The notes below the pieces were generated by a model. It searched no databases and was not told the DNA's origin. It saw nothing but the letters and a program-made list of their open reading frames with translations. From CAVTQY01 sp963736975 (GTDB lineage: Bacteria; Pseudomonadota; Alphaproteobacteria; Acetobacterales; Acetobacteraceae): a DNA stretch of 64,000 nt. Where the stretch lies: contig CAVTQY010000001.1 of assembly GCA_963736975.1 (NCBI GenBank), positions 2,604,001 to 2,668,000 on the forward strand, in the 5' to 3' direction. Within the stretch, counting starts at the first letter, position 1, and every line of letters begins with the position of its first letter. This document shows positions 36,703-44,828 of this stretch, piece after piece. Made by a program: the position numbers and the translations under genes.

Positions 36703-36788
36703 CCGAACAGCACGGTCGCCCGCTCGCGCCAGAGATAAAGGGTGGCCGAACAGCACACCTCTCCCGCTCGCGGGAGAGGCCGTTGTCC
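36703..36788. repeat. REP-like element, copy 4, split by the IS
   Basis: CCTCTCCCGC-tc-GCGGGAGAGG at 36758-36779 is a perfect 10-bp stem. Its expected second hairpin and GGGTGAGGG tail lie beyond the insertion sequence at about 38169-38200 (CCCCGC...GCGGGG, then CGGGTGAGGG). CCGAACAGCAC is also repeated at 36703 and 36746. Confidence 0.65.
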
Positions 36789-38168
36789 AACCGGCGACAT
36801 GGGTAACAGAATAGACCGGCGACATGGGTAACACTTTTCATCCGTCATCGAACCAGATCGGCTTGCGGTTGTTGTTGGCCCTGTGGGGTTGTGGGCAACG
36901 CGCGTGCGTTGTCCACAAATCCACAGGCTACCCGACGGCGGCGGCGCCGCGGCTGGCGCAAGCGGCCCTTCGCGTCCAGCAAACCGAGCTCGATCGGGCC
37001 ATACATCACCCGCCATTCGCCGTCGGCGATCGGGTGCAGCCCGACCGGTTCGCCGATCAACGGCTCGCCCAGGAACACCCGCTCGCCACGCCACTTGATC
37101 TCGCCGTTCGAGCGCACCTGGCGCACCAGCTCAACGCCAGGATACTCCGGCGAACACAGCTTGCCGGTGTAGGCGCGCGGGCTCGGCTGATAATGCCGCG
37201 CCGGCACTTGCTGGCCCAGCGCCTCGTGCGGCCGCTCCGCATTGTAACAGCGGCGGAACACCGCGAAGCTGCGGGCCTGCGCCCGCAAGCTCGCCGCCGG
37301 CGGGCTTGCCGTCTCCTGCTGCAGCGTCAGGTGCATCCGCTCGTGCCGACCGTTCTGCTGCGGCGAGCCTGGATCGATCCGATCCGGCCGCACCGAAAGC
37401 TTGATCAGCCACACCGATAACCGGCTCAAGCCGCCGGCGCCGCGTCCGGCAAACGGCGAGCCGTTGTCGCTGCGCAGCGCCATCGGCAGGCCATACTCGC
37501 GGAACGCCGCCGCCAGGATCGCCTGCACCGTCGCGGTATCGGTCCGCCGCACCGCCTGGCAGCGCAACAGATAGCGGCTCCAACTGTCCAACAACGTGAA
37601 CGGCTCGCAGCGCGCGCCGTCGGCGGTGCGAAACCAGCCCTTGAAATCGGCCGTCCACACCGCGTTCGGACCCTCGCAGCCGGCAAACGGCGCGCTGCGC
37701 GGCGGCACCCGCTCGCGCCGGCGCCGCGGCACCGTCAGGCCCGCTTCGTTGAACAACACACCCAAAGTGCTGGCCGCCGGCCACACCACCTGCGGATCGC
37801 GCGCCGAAAGCCACGCCCGCAGCTTGCGCGGCCCCCAGCTCGGGTGCTCCCGCCGCGCCGCTACCGCTGCCTCGGCGATCGACCCCGTCACCTGCCGCGG
37901 AGAGTGATGCGGCGCCCGGCTGCGGTCGCACAGCCCGGCAAAACCCTCGTTCTCATACCGCTCTATCCACTTGTAACCGGTCTTGCGGCTAACGCCATAG
38001 CGCTGGCACAGCTCCGAAATCGAAAGCCCGTCCTCCTGCCAGCTCACAATCAGCGACATCCGCTCGTCCATGGGTCCGGTCCTCTGCCACGGCATGGGTC
38101 ACCTCCATGCCAACCAGTAAACCTGTTACCCATGTCGTCGGGCCAAACTGTCACCTATGTCCCCGGTT
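36789..38168. mobile_element. IS481-family insertion sequence
   Basis: About 1.38 kb with one transposase gene. The ends form an imperfect inverted repeat of about 47 bp. Each end has two tandem copies of a unit like CCGGCGACATGGGTAACA spaced by a few bases (left at 36791 and about 36816; right end reads CCGGGGACATAGGTGACA and CCGACGACATGGGTAACA inward). No clear target duplication was found by eye. The element sits between the two hairpins of REP copy 4. Confidence 0.8.
36845..38095 (-). CDS. IS481-family transposase
   Basis: 416-residue DDE transposase. The N-terminal helix-turn-helix (ISELCQRYGVSRKTGYKWIE) and RAPHHSPRQV linker precede the rve-type catalytic core. The Asp in AVWTADFKGWF, the Asp in MALRSDNGSPFA and the Glu in PQQNGRHERMH are present. 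No frame damage is seen, so the element may be active. Length is normal to slightly long, with a C-terminal extension of about 80 residues. Confidence 0.93.
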   Translation of the reverse strand: MPWQRTGPMDERMSLIVSWQEDGLSISELCQRYGVSRKTGYKWIERYENEGFAGLCDRSRAPHHSPRQVTGSIAEAAVAARREHPSWGPRKLRAWLSARDPQVVWPAASTLGVLFNEAGLTVPRRRRERVPPRSAPFAGCEGPNAVWTADFKGWFRTADGARCEPFTLLDSWSRYLLRCQAVRRTDTATVQAILAAAFREYGLPMALRSDNGSPFAGRGAGGLSRLSVWLIKLSVRPDRIDPGSPQQNGRHERMHLTLQQETASPPAASLRAQARSFAVFRRCYNAERPHEALGQQVPARHYQPSPRAYTGKLCSPEYPGVELVRQVRSNGEIKWRGERVFLGEPLIGEPVGLHPIADGEWRVMYGPIELGLLDAKGRLRQPRRRRRRVACGFVDNARALPTTPQGQQQPQADLVR

Positions 38169-38202
38169 CGGACCCCGCCGCGCGTAGCGGGGCGGGTGAG
38201 GG

Positions 38203-38691
38203 CTACTCCGGCGGCAGGAATCGCTGCTGGCGCTGAATCTCGGAGATATCCGCAGGCCTCTCGAACGGCTCCGGCAACACCTCGCCCGCCTTCCGCGGCC
38301 GGCCGATAGCGCGGAACCAGTCTTCCAGCCCGGCCGGCATCATCACCCATAGCAGCCGCATCTGCCCCGGCCCCGCGTTGTGCACTGTGTGCCATAAGCC
38401 CCGGCCGACCAGGATGATGGTCTCCGGGCGAACCTCATATCGCTGCTCCGCCACCTCCGCCCAACCCTCGCCGGCATAACAGAACAGGATCTCGTGGCTG
38501 CGCTCATGCGCATGCCGACGGATATGCCGGCCGGGCTCCAGCACCTGGATGCCGGCCGAGAAATCGTCATATGGCGTGTTGTACGGCGTCAGTTTGTTTA
38601 TGATGTAACCAGTGGACGGCAGCGGCTGCCACCATCCGTCGCCTTCGTTCGGCGCCAGCACCACCGCGCGCCCCCTCGCGAACCCCTCCAT
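38203..38691 (-). CDS. Cupin-domain protein
   Basis: 162 residues from the ATG at 38691 with GGAGGGGAG upstream. The cupin barrel shows both motifs: HAHERSHEILFCYAGEG (metal-binding His and Glu) and GLWHTVHNAGPG. Such single-domain cupins bind a metal and may be isomerases, dioxygenases or sensors. It is divergent from the LLM oxidoreductase gene and shares a short upstream region. Function unknown. Confidence 0.78.
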   Translation of the reverse strand: MEGFARGRAVVLAPNEGDGWWQPLPSTGYIINKLTPYNTPYDDFSAGIQVLEPGRHIRRHAHERSHEILFCYAGEGWAEVAEQRYEVRPETIILVGRGLWHTVHNAGPGQMRLLWVMMPAGLEDWFRAIGRPRKAGEVLPEPFERPADISEIQRQQRFLPPE

Positions 38692-38771
38692 CGGCTCCCC
38701 TCCTATTGGCCTCTCCGGAAACCGCGTTCTACGCTCGCAGCCGGAGACGACCAATGCGGAGGCCGGCGCCG

Positions 38772-39833
38772 ATGGAATTCGGCATGTTCCACGAGTTTCA
38801 GCGCGGCCCGGGCCAGTCCGAGGCGGACGCCTTCGCCGAAGCCTTCGAACAGGTGGACGCCGCCGAGCGCTGGGGGCTGGACGCGATGTGGCTCGCCGAG
38901 CTGCATGTCGCGCCGGAACGCTCGGTGCTCGCCGCGCCGCTGAATATCGCCAGCGCCATCGCCGCCCGCACCTCGCGCATGAAAATCGGCATCGCCGTGC
39001 AGGTGCTGCCGCTCTGTCATCCGCTGCGCGTCGCCGAGGAAGCCGCCACCGTCGATCACATCAGCCATGGCCGGCTGATCTTCGGCGTCGGCCGTAGCGG
39101 CTTCCCGCGCACCTACGAAGCCTATGGCATCTCCTACGCCGAAAGCCGCGAACGATTTGCCGAGGTGCTGGAGATCGTCCGCCGCGCCTGGACGCAGGAG
39201 CGCTTCAGCTTCGACGGCCACTTCTATCGTTTCCATGATGTCTGCTTGGTGCCGAAACCGTACCAACAGCCGCATCCGGAAATCCGCATCGCGGCCACCA
39301 GCCCCGATACGTATCCGGCGATCGGTGCGATGGGCTTTCCGATCTTCTGCGCGGTGCGCCTCGGCACGCTCTCGGAACTGGCGCCCAACATCCGGGCCTA
39401 TCGCGATGCATACGCCGCCGCCGGTCATCCGGGGCGCGGCCAGGTATTCCTGCGCGTCCCCGTCTATGTGGCGGAGACCCAGGAGCGTGCGCGCGCCGAA
39501 CCGGAAGACAGCATCATGCATTTTTATCGCTATCTCGGCGCGCAACTTACGGATTCCGCCAACCGCGCCGGCGCACGCGCGATCGAGCAACGTGCCGAGC
39601 GCGGCCAGCGCCTGCAGACGATCGATTACGACGAGGTGTTGCGCGAGAAGATCATCGTCGGCCCACCGCGCGCGGTGAGGGAGCGCCTCGCCGAACTGCA
39701 ACAGGAACTCGGGCTGGACGGCATCCTGGCGGAACTTAACTGCGGCAGCCGCATTCCCCATGACCGGGTAATGCGCTCACTCGAACTGCTCTGCCGCGAA
39801 GTCATCCCTCCCGCTCCCGTTGCGGGCCCTTAG
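38772..39833 (+). CDS. LLM-class flavin-dependent oxidoreductase
   Basis: 353 residues, luciferase-like TIM barrel. Features are MEFGMFHEFQRG, WLAELHVAPERSVLAAPL, PLRVAEEAATVDHISHGRLI and FGVGRSGFPRTYEAYG. GCGGAGG about nine bases upstream supports the ATG at 38772 over an earlier in-frame ATG at 38754. The last dozen codons (IPPAPVAGP) read into a REP-like palindrome. Substrate unknown; monooxygenation with FMNH2 is expected for the family. Confidence 0.85.
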   Translation: MEFGMFHEFQRGPGQSEADAFAEAFEQVDAAERWGLDAMWLAELHVAPERSVLAAPLNIASAIAARTSRMKIGIAVQVLPLCHPLRVAEEAATVDHISHGRLIFGVGRSGFPRTYEAYGISYAESRERFAEVLEIVRRAWTQERFSFDGHFYRFHDVCLVPKPYQQPHPEIRIAATSPDTYPAIGAMGFPIFCAVRLGTLSELAPNIRAYRDAYAAAGHPGRGQVFLRVPVYVAETQERARAEPEDSIMHFYRYLGAQLTDSANRAGARAIEQRAERGQRLQTIDYDEVLREKIIVGPPRAVRERLAELQQELGLDGILAELNCGSRIPHDRVMRSLELLCREVIPPAPVAGP

Positions 39834-39928
39834 CGGGAGGGATGAAGGGCACGCCTGCGGATTGGGTGAGAAACTCCACCTCTCCCGCGTGCGGGAGAGG
39901 TGGCGCGACCGTGTCGCGCCGGTGAGGG
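39806..39928. repeat. REP-like elements, copy 5 (two hairpin units)
   Basis: The left unit (CCCTCCCGCTCCC...GCGGGAGGG) overlaps the end of the LLM gene. The right unit has a perfect CCTCTCCCGC-gt-GCGGGAGAGG at 39879-39900, then GGCGCGAC-cgt-GTCGCGCC at 39902-39920 and GGTGAGGG. It separates the LLM gene from the convergent ATP synthase operon. Confidence 0.75.
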
Positions 39929-39930
39929 TG

Positions 39931-40428
39931 TCAGCGCAGCGCCGCCGGAAGCCGCGCGATGGCGTGATCCACCAGACGCGCATCCGCATCCGGTGAAAGC
40001 CCGTCCGCGATGACCCCCCGGGCCGCCGCTGTAGCAACGTCCACCGCCGTCAGCCGCACCTCGTCCACCGCCGCTTTCTCCGCCGCGGCGATGCGGTCGA
40101 GCGCCATCTGTTCGCGCCGCCGCGCGGCTGCCTGCGCCTCCGCCGTCGCTGCCGCTGCGAGCCGCTCGGCTTCACCGCGCGCACCTTCGATCAGCGCCTG
40201 TGCTTCCTTCAACGCCGCCTCCCGCCGCTGCCGCGCGTCCTGCAACATCTCCTCGGCCTCGTGGCGCAGCCGGCCGGCCTCCTCGAGTTCCTTGCGTATC
40301 GCGGCCGCGCGGCTGTCCAGCAGACCCGCCAGTGCGCCCCACAGACGTTTGCCGAAAATCAGGAAGAACAGGACGAAGGCGACCGCCACCCAGGTCCGCG
40401 ACTGCGTCCAGAAGCTGTGCGCTTCCAT
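39931..40428 (-). CDS. atpF: F0F1 ATP synthase subunit b
   Basis: 165 residues. One N-terminal membrane helix (WVAVAFVLFFLIFGKRLW) is followed by a long Ala/Glu/Arg helix forming the peripheral stator. It pairs with b' encoded just upstream (12-bp gap). Last gene of the operon. Confidence 0.92.
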   Translation of the reverse strand: MEAHSFWTQSRTWVAVAFVLFFLIFGKRLWGALAGLLDSRAAAIRKELEEAGRLRHEAEEMLQDARQRREAALKEAQALIEGARGEAERLAAAATAEAQAAARRREQMALDRIAAAEKAAVDEVRLTAVDVATAAARGVIADGLSPDADARLVDHAIARLPAALR

Positions 40429-40439
40429 GCTGGCCCCCG

Positions 40440-41030
40440 TCAGGCCTGACCGCGGCCGGCCAGCACCGTTTCCACCGCGCGTTGCAACCGCGCCGGTTCG
40501 GGCGGCGTGCCGGTGAGCCGCGCGATCACCGTCTCCGCCGTCTCGGTGGCCACTTCGCGCAACGCCCGCATCGCTGATTGGCGCGCCTCGCCGATGCGCG
40601 TCTCGGCTTCCTGCAACTGCGCCTCCAGCTTTTCGTTCAGCGCCGCCGCCTGTGCCGCCGCCTTCTGCTTGGCGGCATCGAGCGCTTTGTTGATCGAAGC
40701 CTGCGCCTCGGCACGCGCCCGCACGCTCGCTTCGGTCATCTCCGCCACCGCGTGGTCCGCCTCGGCCTTCGCGTTTCGCGCCGTATCAAGGTCGGCCGCG
40801 ATCGCCGCGGCGCGCCGCTCCAGCACACTGCTCACCTGCGGCAGGCCCCACAGCCAGCATAGGATGAGGAAAACGACGAAGATCACCGCACCCCAGCCGA
40901 CCTGACCGATGGTCAGTGGGTTGTGGAAGTCGAGCTGCGGCATGCCTTGCGCCACGGCCGCTTGCGGCAGGCAGGCAAGACCCGCCGGGATCAGAACGGC
41001 CGCAGGACGCAACGGGCGCAAACGCGGCAT
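40440..41030 (-). CDS. atpG: F0F1 ATP synthase subunit b'
   Basis: 196 residues. A signal-like N-terminal segment (AAVLIPAGLACLPQAAVAQG) precedes MPQLDFHNPLTIGQVGWGAV and the membrane helix IFVVFLILCWLWGL. A long stator helix then continues to the end. Having b and b' as separate genes is typical of alphaproteobacteria and phototroph-type ATPases. It follows atpE by 4 bp. Confidence 0.92.
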   Translation of the reverse strand: MPRLRPLRPAAVLIPAGLACLPQAAVAQGMPQLDFHNPLTIGQVGWGAVIFVVFLILCWLWGLPQVSSVLERRAAAIAADLDTARNAKAEADHAVAEMTEASVRARAEAQASINKALDAAKQKAAAQAAALNEKLEAQLQEAETRIGEARQSAMRALREVATETAETVIARLTGTPPEPARLQRAVETVLAGRGQA

Positions 41031-41034
41031 CGGC

Positions 41035-41259
41035 TCAGACGAACAGGATGATGAAGGCGATGACCAATGCGTAGAGCGCCACCGCTTCCGTCAGCGCAAA
41101 CCCTAGAATCGCCAGGCCGAACACCCGGTCGCGCGACGCGGGATTGCGCGCCACGCTGTTCACCAGGGCGGCGAAGATGTTGCCGATGCCGACGCCCACG
41201 CCAGCGAGCGCAATGACAGCGAGGCCAGCACCAAGTTGCTTGGCCGAAGCGAGATCCAT
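41035..41259 (-). CDS. atpE: F0F1 ATP synthase subunit c
   Basis: 74-residue hairpin of two membrane helices. The proton-carrying Glu lies in FALTEAVALYALVIAF and the polar loop reads NSVARNPASRDRVF. Residues around the Glu look like the proton-type, not the sodium-type, c ring. Located between atpB and b'. Confidence 0.96.
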   Translation of the reverse strand: MDLASAKQLGAGLAVIALAGVGVGIGNIFAALVNSVARNPASRDRVFGLAILGFALTEAVALYALVIAFIILFV

Positions 41260-41298
41260 GTCAGGTCCTTTCTGTTTCGGAGATCAGTTGCGTAGCTG

Positions 41299-42051
41299 CT
41301 AGTGCAGGTGCACCGCGTCGTGCAGGTAAATGCAGCTCAGAATGGCGAAGACATAGGCCTGCAGCACGGCTACCAGGATTTCGAAGCCGATCAGCAGGAC
41401 ATTGACCCCGAGCGCCAGTCCCGCCGGAACGATCCAGATCAGGCCGGCCGCGCCCAGCATGACGACGAAGGCGCCGAACACCTCCAGCATCACGTGACCG
41501 GCCATCATGTTGGCGAACAACCGCACCGAAAGAGAAATGATGCGCGAGAGATAGGATAGCACTTCGATCGGCACCAGCAGCGGCAGCAGCGCCTTGGGCA
41601 CACCCTGGGGCACGAAATAGCTGAAGAAATTCAGCTTGTGGATCCACAGGCCGACCAGCGTGACCATGATGATCACGACCAGTGTCAGCGCCAGCGTCAC
41701 CGCGATATGGCTGGTGAAAGTGAAGAAATACGGGAAGACGCCGAGCAGGTTCCCGAACAGGATGAACAGGAACAGCGTGAAGATGAACGGGAAGAAGCGG
41801 CGGCCTTCGGGACCGATCGTCTCCACGCACATGTTGTAAGTGAACTCGTAGATCATCTCGGCGGCTGACTGCAGCCGGCCGGGCACCATCGCACGCGGAC
41901 GCATGCCGGCCCACAGCAACAACAGGGTCAGCACCATCGCGATGATCATGAACAGATTGGACTGGCTGAAATCCAACCTGGTGCCGAGCGGCCCGAAGAC
42001 CGGGTGCAGCTCGAACTGGCTCAGTGCGTCGATACCGCCGGATGCAGCCAA
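41299..42051 (-). CDS. atpB: F0F1 ATP synthase subunit a
   Basis: 250 residues with five to six membrane helices. The essential Arg is in ISLSVRLFANMMAGHVML. The N-terminus ALSQFELHPVFGP fits the family. The start appears to be TTG at 42051 because no ATG or GTG is in frame nearby; GAGGACGAGG lies just upstream. A GTG/ATG start would require a different upstream frame. Confidence 0.95.
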   Translation of the reverse strand: MAASGGIDALSQFELHPVFGPLGTRLDFSQSNLFMIIAMVLTLLLLWAGMRPRAMVPGRLQSAAEMIYEFTYNMCVETIGPEGRRFFPFIFTLFLFILFGNLLGVFPYFFTFTSHIAVTLALTLVVIIMVTLVGLWIHKLNFFSYFVPQGVPKALLPLLVPIEVLSYLSRIISLSVRLFANMMAGHVMLEVFGAFVVMLGAAGLIWIVPAGLALGVNVLLIGFEILVAVLQAYVFAILSCIYLHDAVHLH

Positions 42052-42069
42052 TGCCCTCGTCCTCGCCGG

Positions 42070-42414
42070 CTATGACCGGCCCGCTGAAGGCGGCCGGCGG
42101 TTGGTTTCGTCCCCGGACCTCGCCTGTCGCGGCGCGAAGGTGCGCCAGACATTCAGGATCCCGGCGGCGCCTCCCAGCGGAACGAACGCGATGAGGAATA
42201 TCGGCCGCGTGCCGAACAGCCGATCGAGCCCCCAGCCGATGGCGCAGGCCACCAGCAATGCGCTGACCAGCTCCACCGCCACCCTGAGCCCGATCCCGAG
42301 CGCGGAAGGCTCCTGGCCGGACTCATCGCTTCGCTGGCTGGGCCGGGGATCGAGCCCCTGCCGTTCGCGGGCAGCGCGCAGCCGCTCCTCGAAGGAGCCT
42401 GGTTCCTCAGTCAT
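42070..42414 (-). CDS. atpI: ATP synthase assembly protein AtpI
   Basis: 114 residues with two membrane helices (LRVAVELVSALLVACAIGWG and PIFLIAFVPLGGAAGILNVW) and charged ends. AtpI helps assemble the c ring. It heads the operon atpI-atpB-atpE-b'-b, the standard alphaproteobacterial F0 order; the F1 genes are elsewhere. Confidence 0.9.
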   Translation of the reverse strand: MTEEPGSFEERLRAARERQGLDPRPSQRSDESGQEPSALGIGLRVAVELVSALLVACAIGWGLDRLFGTRPIFLIAFVPLGGAAGILNVWRTFAPRQARSGDETNRRPPSAGRS

Positions 42415-42467
42415 GTCCGCCCCCGAGGCATCCCGCTTTGCAGGCCGCCCTGCCGGAAAGCGGGCGG

Positions 42468-42496
42468 TTGCTACAAGGGGGTATCTTATGTGTCAA
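42468..42496 (-). promoter_or_regulatory. Probable sigma-70 promoter of the F0 operon
   Basis: On the minus strand TTGACA (42496-42491) is separated by 17 bases from TAGCAA (42473-42468), about 54 bases before the atpI start. The -35 box is a perfect match and the -10 box weak. Confidence 0.5.
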
Positions 42497-42768
42497 GAAC
42501 GGGTGGGCGCAGTGGTCGCCGCATCGCCACGACGCCGCACTCTGCCAGCCATGACGCCCGGCCGGCGGCGGTCCTCAACCCGCCGTGGCGAGCCGGGGCA
42601 GCACGAACCGACAGCGCGACGCTTCGGCCGACTCACGAAGCAGGCTGTCAGCTGGGTCACAGAATGTTCGGCCGCTCTCGTATATCCCAGCGGAACCGCT
42701 CTCAAAGGAGATCGGGTCGTCCGGTCGGAAATTCTCGGAGAACATGGCCAGGACGACGCTCCGCTCGC

Positions 42769-43233
42769 ATGACGAGGAGACCGATAAATCGCAATGCGTA
42801 CCGACGGTGGTTGGGGATCCTGGCCTGCGGCGTGGCCTTGCCGCTTGCGCTGGGAGGCTGCCCGCCGACACCGGTGCCGCCCGCCTCCTTCGGCATCACC
42901 GCATCCACAAAGCCGATCGATCCGTCACAAGGCACGTTTGAATTATACATCACAGGCACGGGCTTCACCAAGTTCGGCACTGTTTCCGTGCGTTATGCAA
43001 AAATACCCAATCTTCCAAGTCCCACCGCCGGAGCGGGCGCTCCGACCACCGTGGATGCAAGCGGAACTATCCACTATGCGGAAGCGATGGTCTGCACCAG
43101 CAAGAATCCGAGTGATGCGCAGGGTACCGTCTTCATCGTAATGAACGACAACGGATCGGGGAACTTTGCTGATACCAACATATCGGCAGCGCCCTGGGTG
43201 AACACAACCCCGGGCGTTAGGTGCGGTCAATAA
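42769..43233 (+). CDS. Small lipoprotein
   Basis: 154 residues from the ATG at 42769. The signal peptide (WLGILACGVALPLALGGC) ends in a lipobox with Cys as lipid site. The rest is Ser/Thr/Pro-rich and beta-like (TFELYITGTGFTKFGTVSVR), with two Cys near the end. It may be an IPT-like or envelope-associated fold. No partner in the window and no name supported. Confidence 0.65.
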   Translation: MTRRPINRNAYRRWLGILACGVALPLALGGCPPTPVPPASFGITASTKPIDPSQGTFELYITGTGFTKFGTVSVRYAKIPNLPSPTAGAGAPTTVDASGTIHYAEAMVCTSKNPSDAQGTVFIVMNDNGSGNFADTNISAAPWVNTTPGVRCGQ

Positions 43234-43256
43234 GTGTCTCGGCCGCACCAGTCTCG

Positions 43257-43292
43257 CCCCTCCCCTTGCGGGAGGGGACGGGGGAGGGGCCG
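43257..43292. repeat. REP-like element, copy 6
   Basis: CCCCTCCCC-ttgc-GGGAGGGG then ACGGGGGAGGGG. The first hairpin is kept; the second is replaced by a G-rich run. Confidence 0.5.
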
Positions 43293-43423
43293 GTCACCGA
43301 AACAGGCCGATTGGTAAAGAAACCTGCAAGCGGCCCGTTCGGGGAAGGTTCGGTCAACGTGGAAAGTACCGGTAGAGGGTGCTTCCAACACGTGCGTATA
43401 AACCATGACCCATGGAGGAAACG

Positions 43424-43534
43424 ATGACAAACGAGGCGACTGATGGACCTCCGAAACCCACTCTCTCATTTTCGCGACCTAAACGATGCGTCAAACCTCT
43501 CACGGCGAGTGCTGTCGACCATGGAACCGGCTGA
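43424..43534 (+). other. Micro-ORF candidate with strong ribosome binding site
   Basis: 36 codons (starts TNEATDGPPKPTLSFSRPKR) preceded by GGAGGAAACG at optimal spacing. A different 58-codon frame (43443-43619) overlaps it. No family recognised. Confidence 0.25.
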
Positions 43535-43699
43535 AGATCATTTGCGGCGCGATGCGACCTTCGCCATCGGACTTGCCGTACGGATACTCGCCCTCCCGAC
43601 TTTCAGGCTCGGAAAGTAACCGGACGTATCATCTCAGCCATCAAGTACCCTGCGCCTGGAGGAGCGTGTAGCGATAATTCAGATGCTGGACGTGATCTT

Positions 43700-44707
43700 T
43701 TAGAAATCCTCGGGCGCAATCACGTTCTGCGGCCGCGGCCCCAACAGCGCAGCTCGCATCGTCTCCGCCCCCTTCACCCGAATATCCTCCCACGCCTCAG
43801 GATCATGAAACGCCGAATGTGGCGTGATGATCAGCCGCCCCTCCACCCAGGCCTCCCGCGCCCGATACGCCCGGATCAGCTCGGGCACCGGCTCGACCGG
43901 CGGCTCCACCGGCACCACATCCAGCCCAACCCCCGCCAGATGCCCCGCCCGCAACAACTCCGCTATCGCATCGATATCCACAATCGGCCCCCGCGCCGTA
44001 TTCACCACCACCGCGCCCTTCGGCAGCAGCGCCAGCTCCTCCCGCCCCAGCATCCCCCGCGTCTCCGGCGTCAACGGCGCGTGAACGGAAAGCGTATCGC
44101 TCCGGCCCAGCAACTCCCGAAGCGTCGACGTCCGCTCGATCCCCAGCGCCAGCTCGGCTCCGTTCGGCAGATACGGATCGAAGAACACCACCCGGAACCC
44201 GAACGCCTTGGCCCGCAGCGCCACCGCCGTCCCGATCCGCCCCAGCCCGATGATCCCGAACGTCAGCACGCCAAGCCGCCGGATCAGCGGATCGAATACC
44301 GCCCGCCACGCCGCTGGAGGATCCCGCCGCTGCCACTCATGATGCAGCAACAGCCCCCGCCGCAGCGCCAGCACCAGCGCCATGGCATGATCCGCTACCT
44401 CGGTCGTGCCGTAATCCGGCACGTTGCACACCATGATCTGCCGGGCCGCCGCTGCCTTGCGGTCGATCGAGTCATATCCGACGCCCATCCGGCACACCGC
44501 CCGCAGCCGCGTGAACCGCGCCAGGTCCGCTGCCGATACTTTATGGCGCATGATCATCAGCCCGTCCGCCGCCGCGCAGTCCTCGTCGGACAGGTCCGCC
44601 AGCGACTGCGTCGCGCGCATGAGCGCCCGCACCTCCGGCCCGTAGATCCGCCGCTCGACCGAATCCTCGGGATAACTGCCCTCCGGATACAGCACCGTCC
44701 ACGTCAT
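43700..44707 (-). CDS. D-isomer-specific 2-hydroxyacid dehydrogenase
   Basis: 335 residues. The Rossmann motif GIIGLGRIGTAVALRAKAFG and the three catalytic residues are visible: Arg in VVNTARGPIVDID, Glu in VPVEPP and His in ITPHSAFHDPE. An NAD(P)H-dependent interconversion of a 2-oxoacid and a D-2-hydroxyacid is expected. The ATG at 44707 is preferred over a longer frame without homologous look. Divergent with an enolase-superfamily gene 120 bp away, suggesting a sugar-acid catabolic pair. Confidence 0.86.
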   Translation of the reverse strand: MTWTVLYPEGSYPEDSVERRIYGPEVRALMRATQSLADLSDEDCAAADGLMIMRHKVSAADLARFTRLRAVCRMGVGYDSIDRKAAAARQIMVCNVPDYGTTEVADHAMALVLALRRGLLLHHEWQRRDPPAAWRAVFDPLIRRLGVLTFGIIGLGRIGTAVALRAKAFGFRVVFFDPYLPNGAELALGIERTSTLRELLGRSDTLSVHAPLTPETRGMLGREELALLPKGAVVVNTARGPIVDIDAIAELLRAGHLAGVGLDVVPVEPPVEPVPELIRAYRAREAWVEGRLIITPHSAFHDPEAWEDIRVKGAETMRAALLGPRPQNVIAPEDF

Positions 44708-44828
44708 CTCTTTGTTTCGCCTCGCTTTCCTGGTCCTGCCGCATCGCTCACCATGACCCCCTCCCGCCGTCAAGGCTTGCCCTTCCGCCGATCCTGTCAG
44801 ACGACAGACAGGCCAAGGGAGCACGCCA

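Larger units (their letters stand above)
43234..43699. other. Intergenic region: REP-like palindrome and possible micro-ORFs
   Basis: A REP-like copy (CCCCTCCCC-ttgc-GGGAGGGG) lies at 43257-43280. Further on, GGAGGAAACG is placed ideally before an ATG at 43424 that opens 36 codons. A second 58-codon frame starts at 43443. Neither is recognisable and they overlap, so at most one is real. The rest shows nothing. Confidence 0.45.

Noticed and set aside
36641..36790. CRISPR array
   Set aside because: The repeats are palindromic, unevenly spaced and not separated by unique spacers; they are REP-like.
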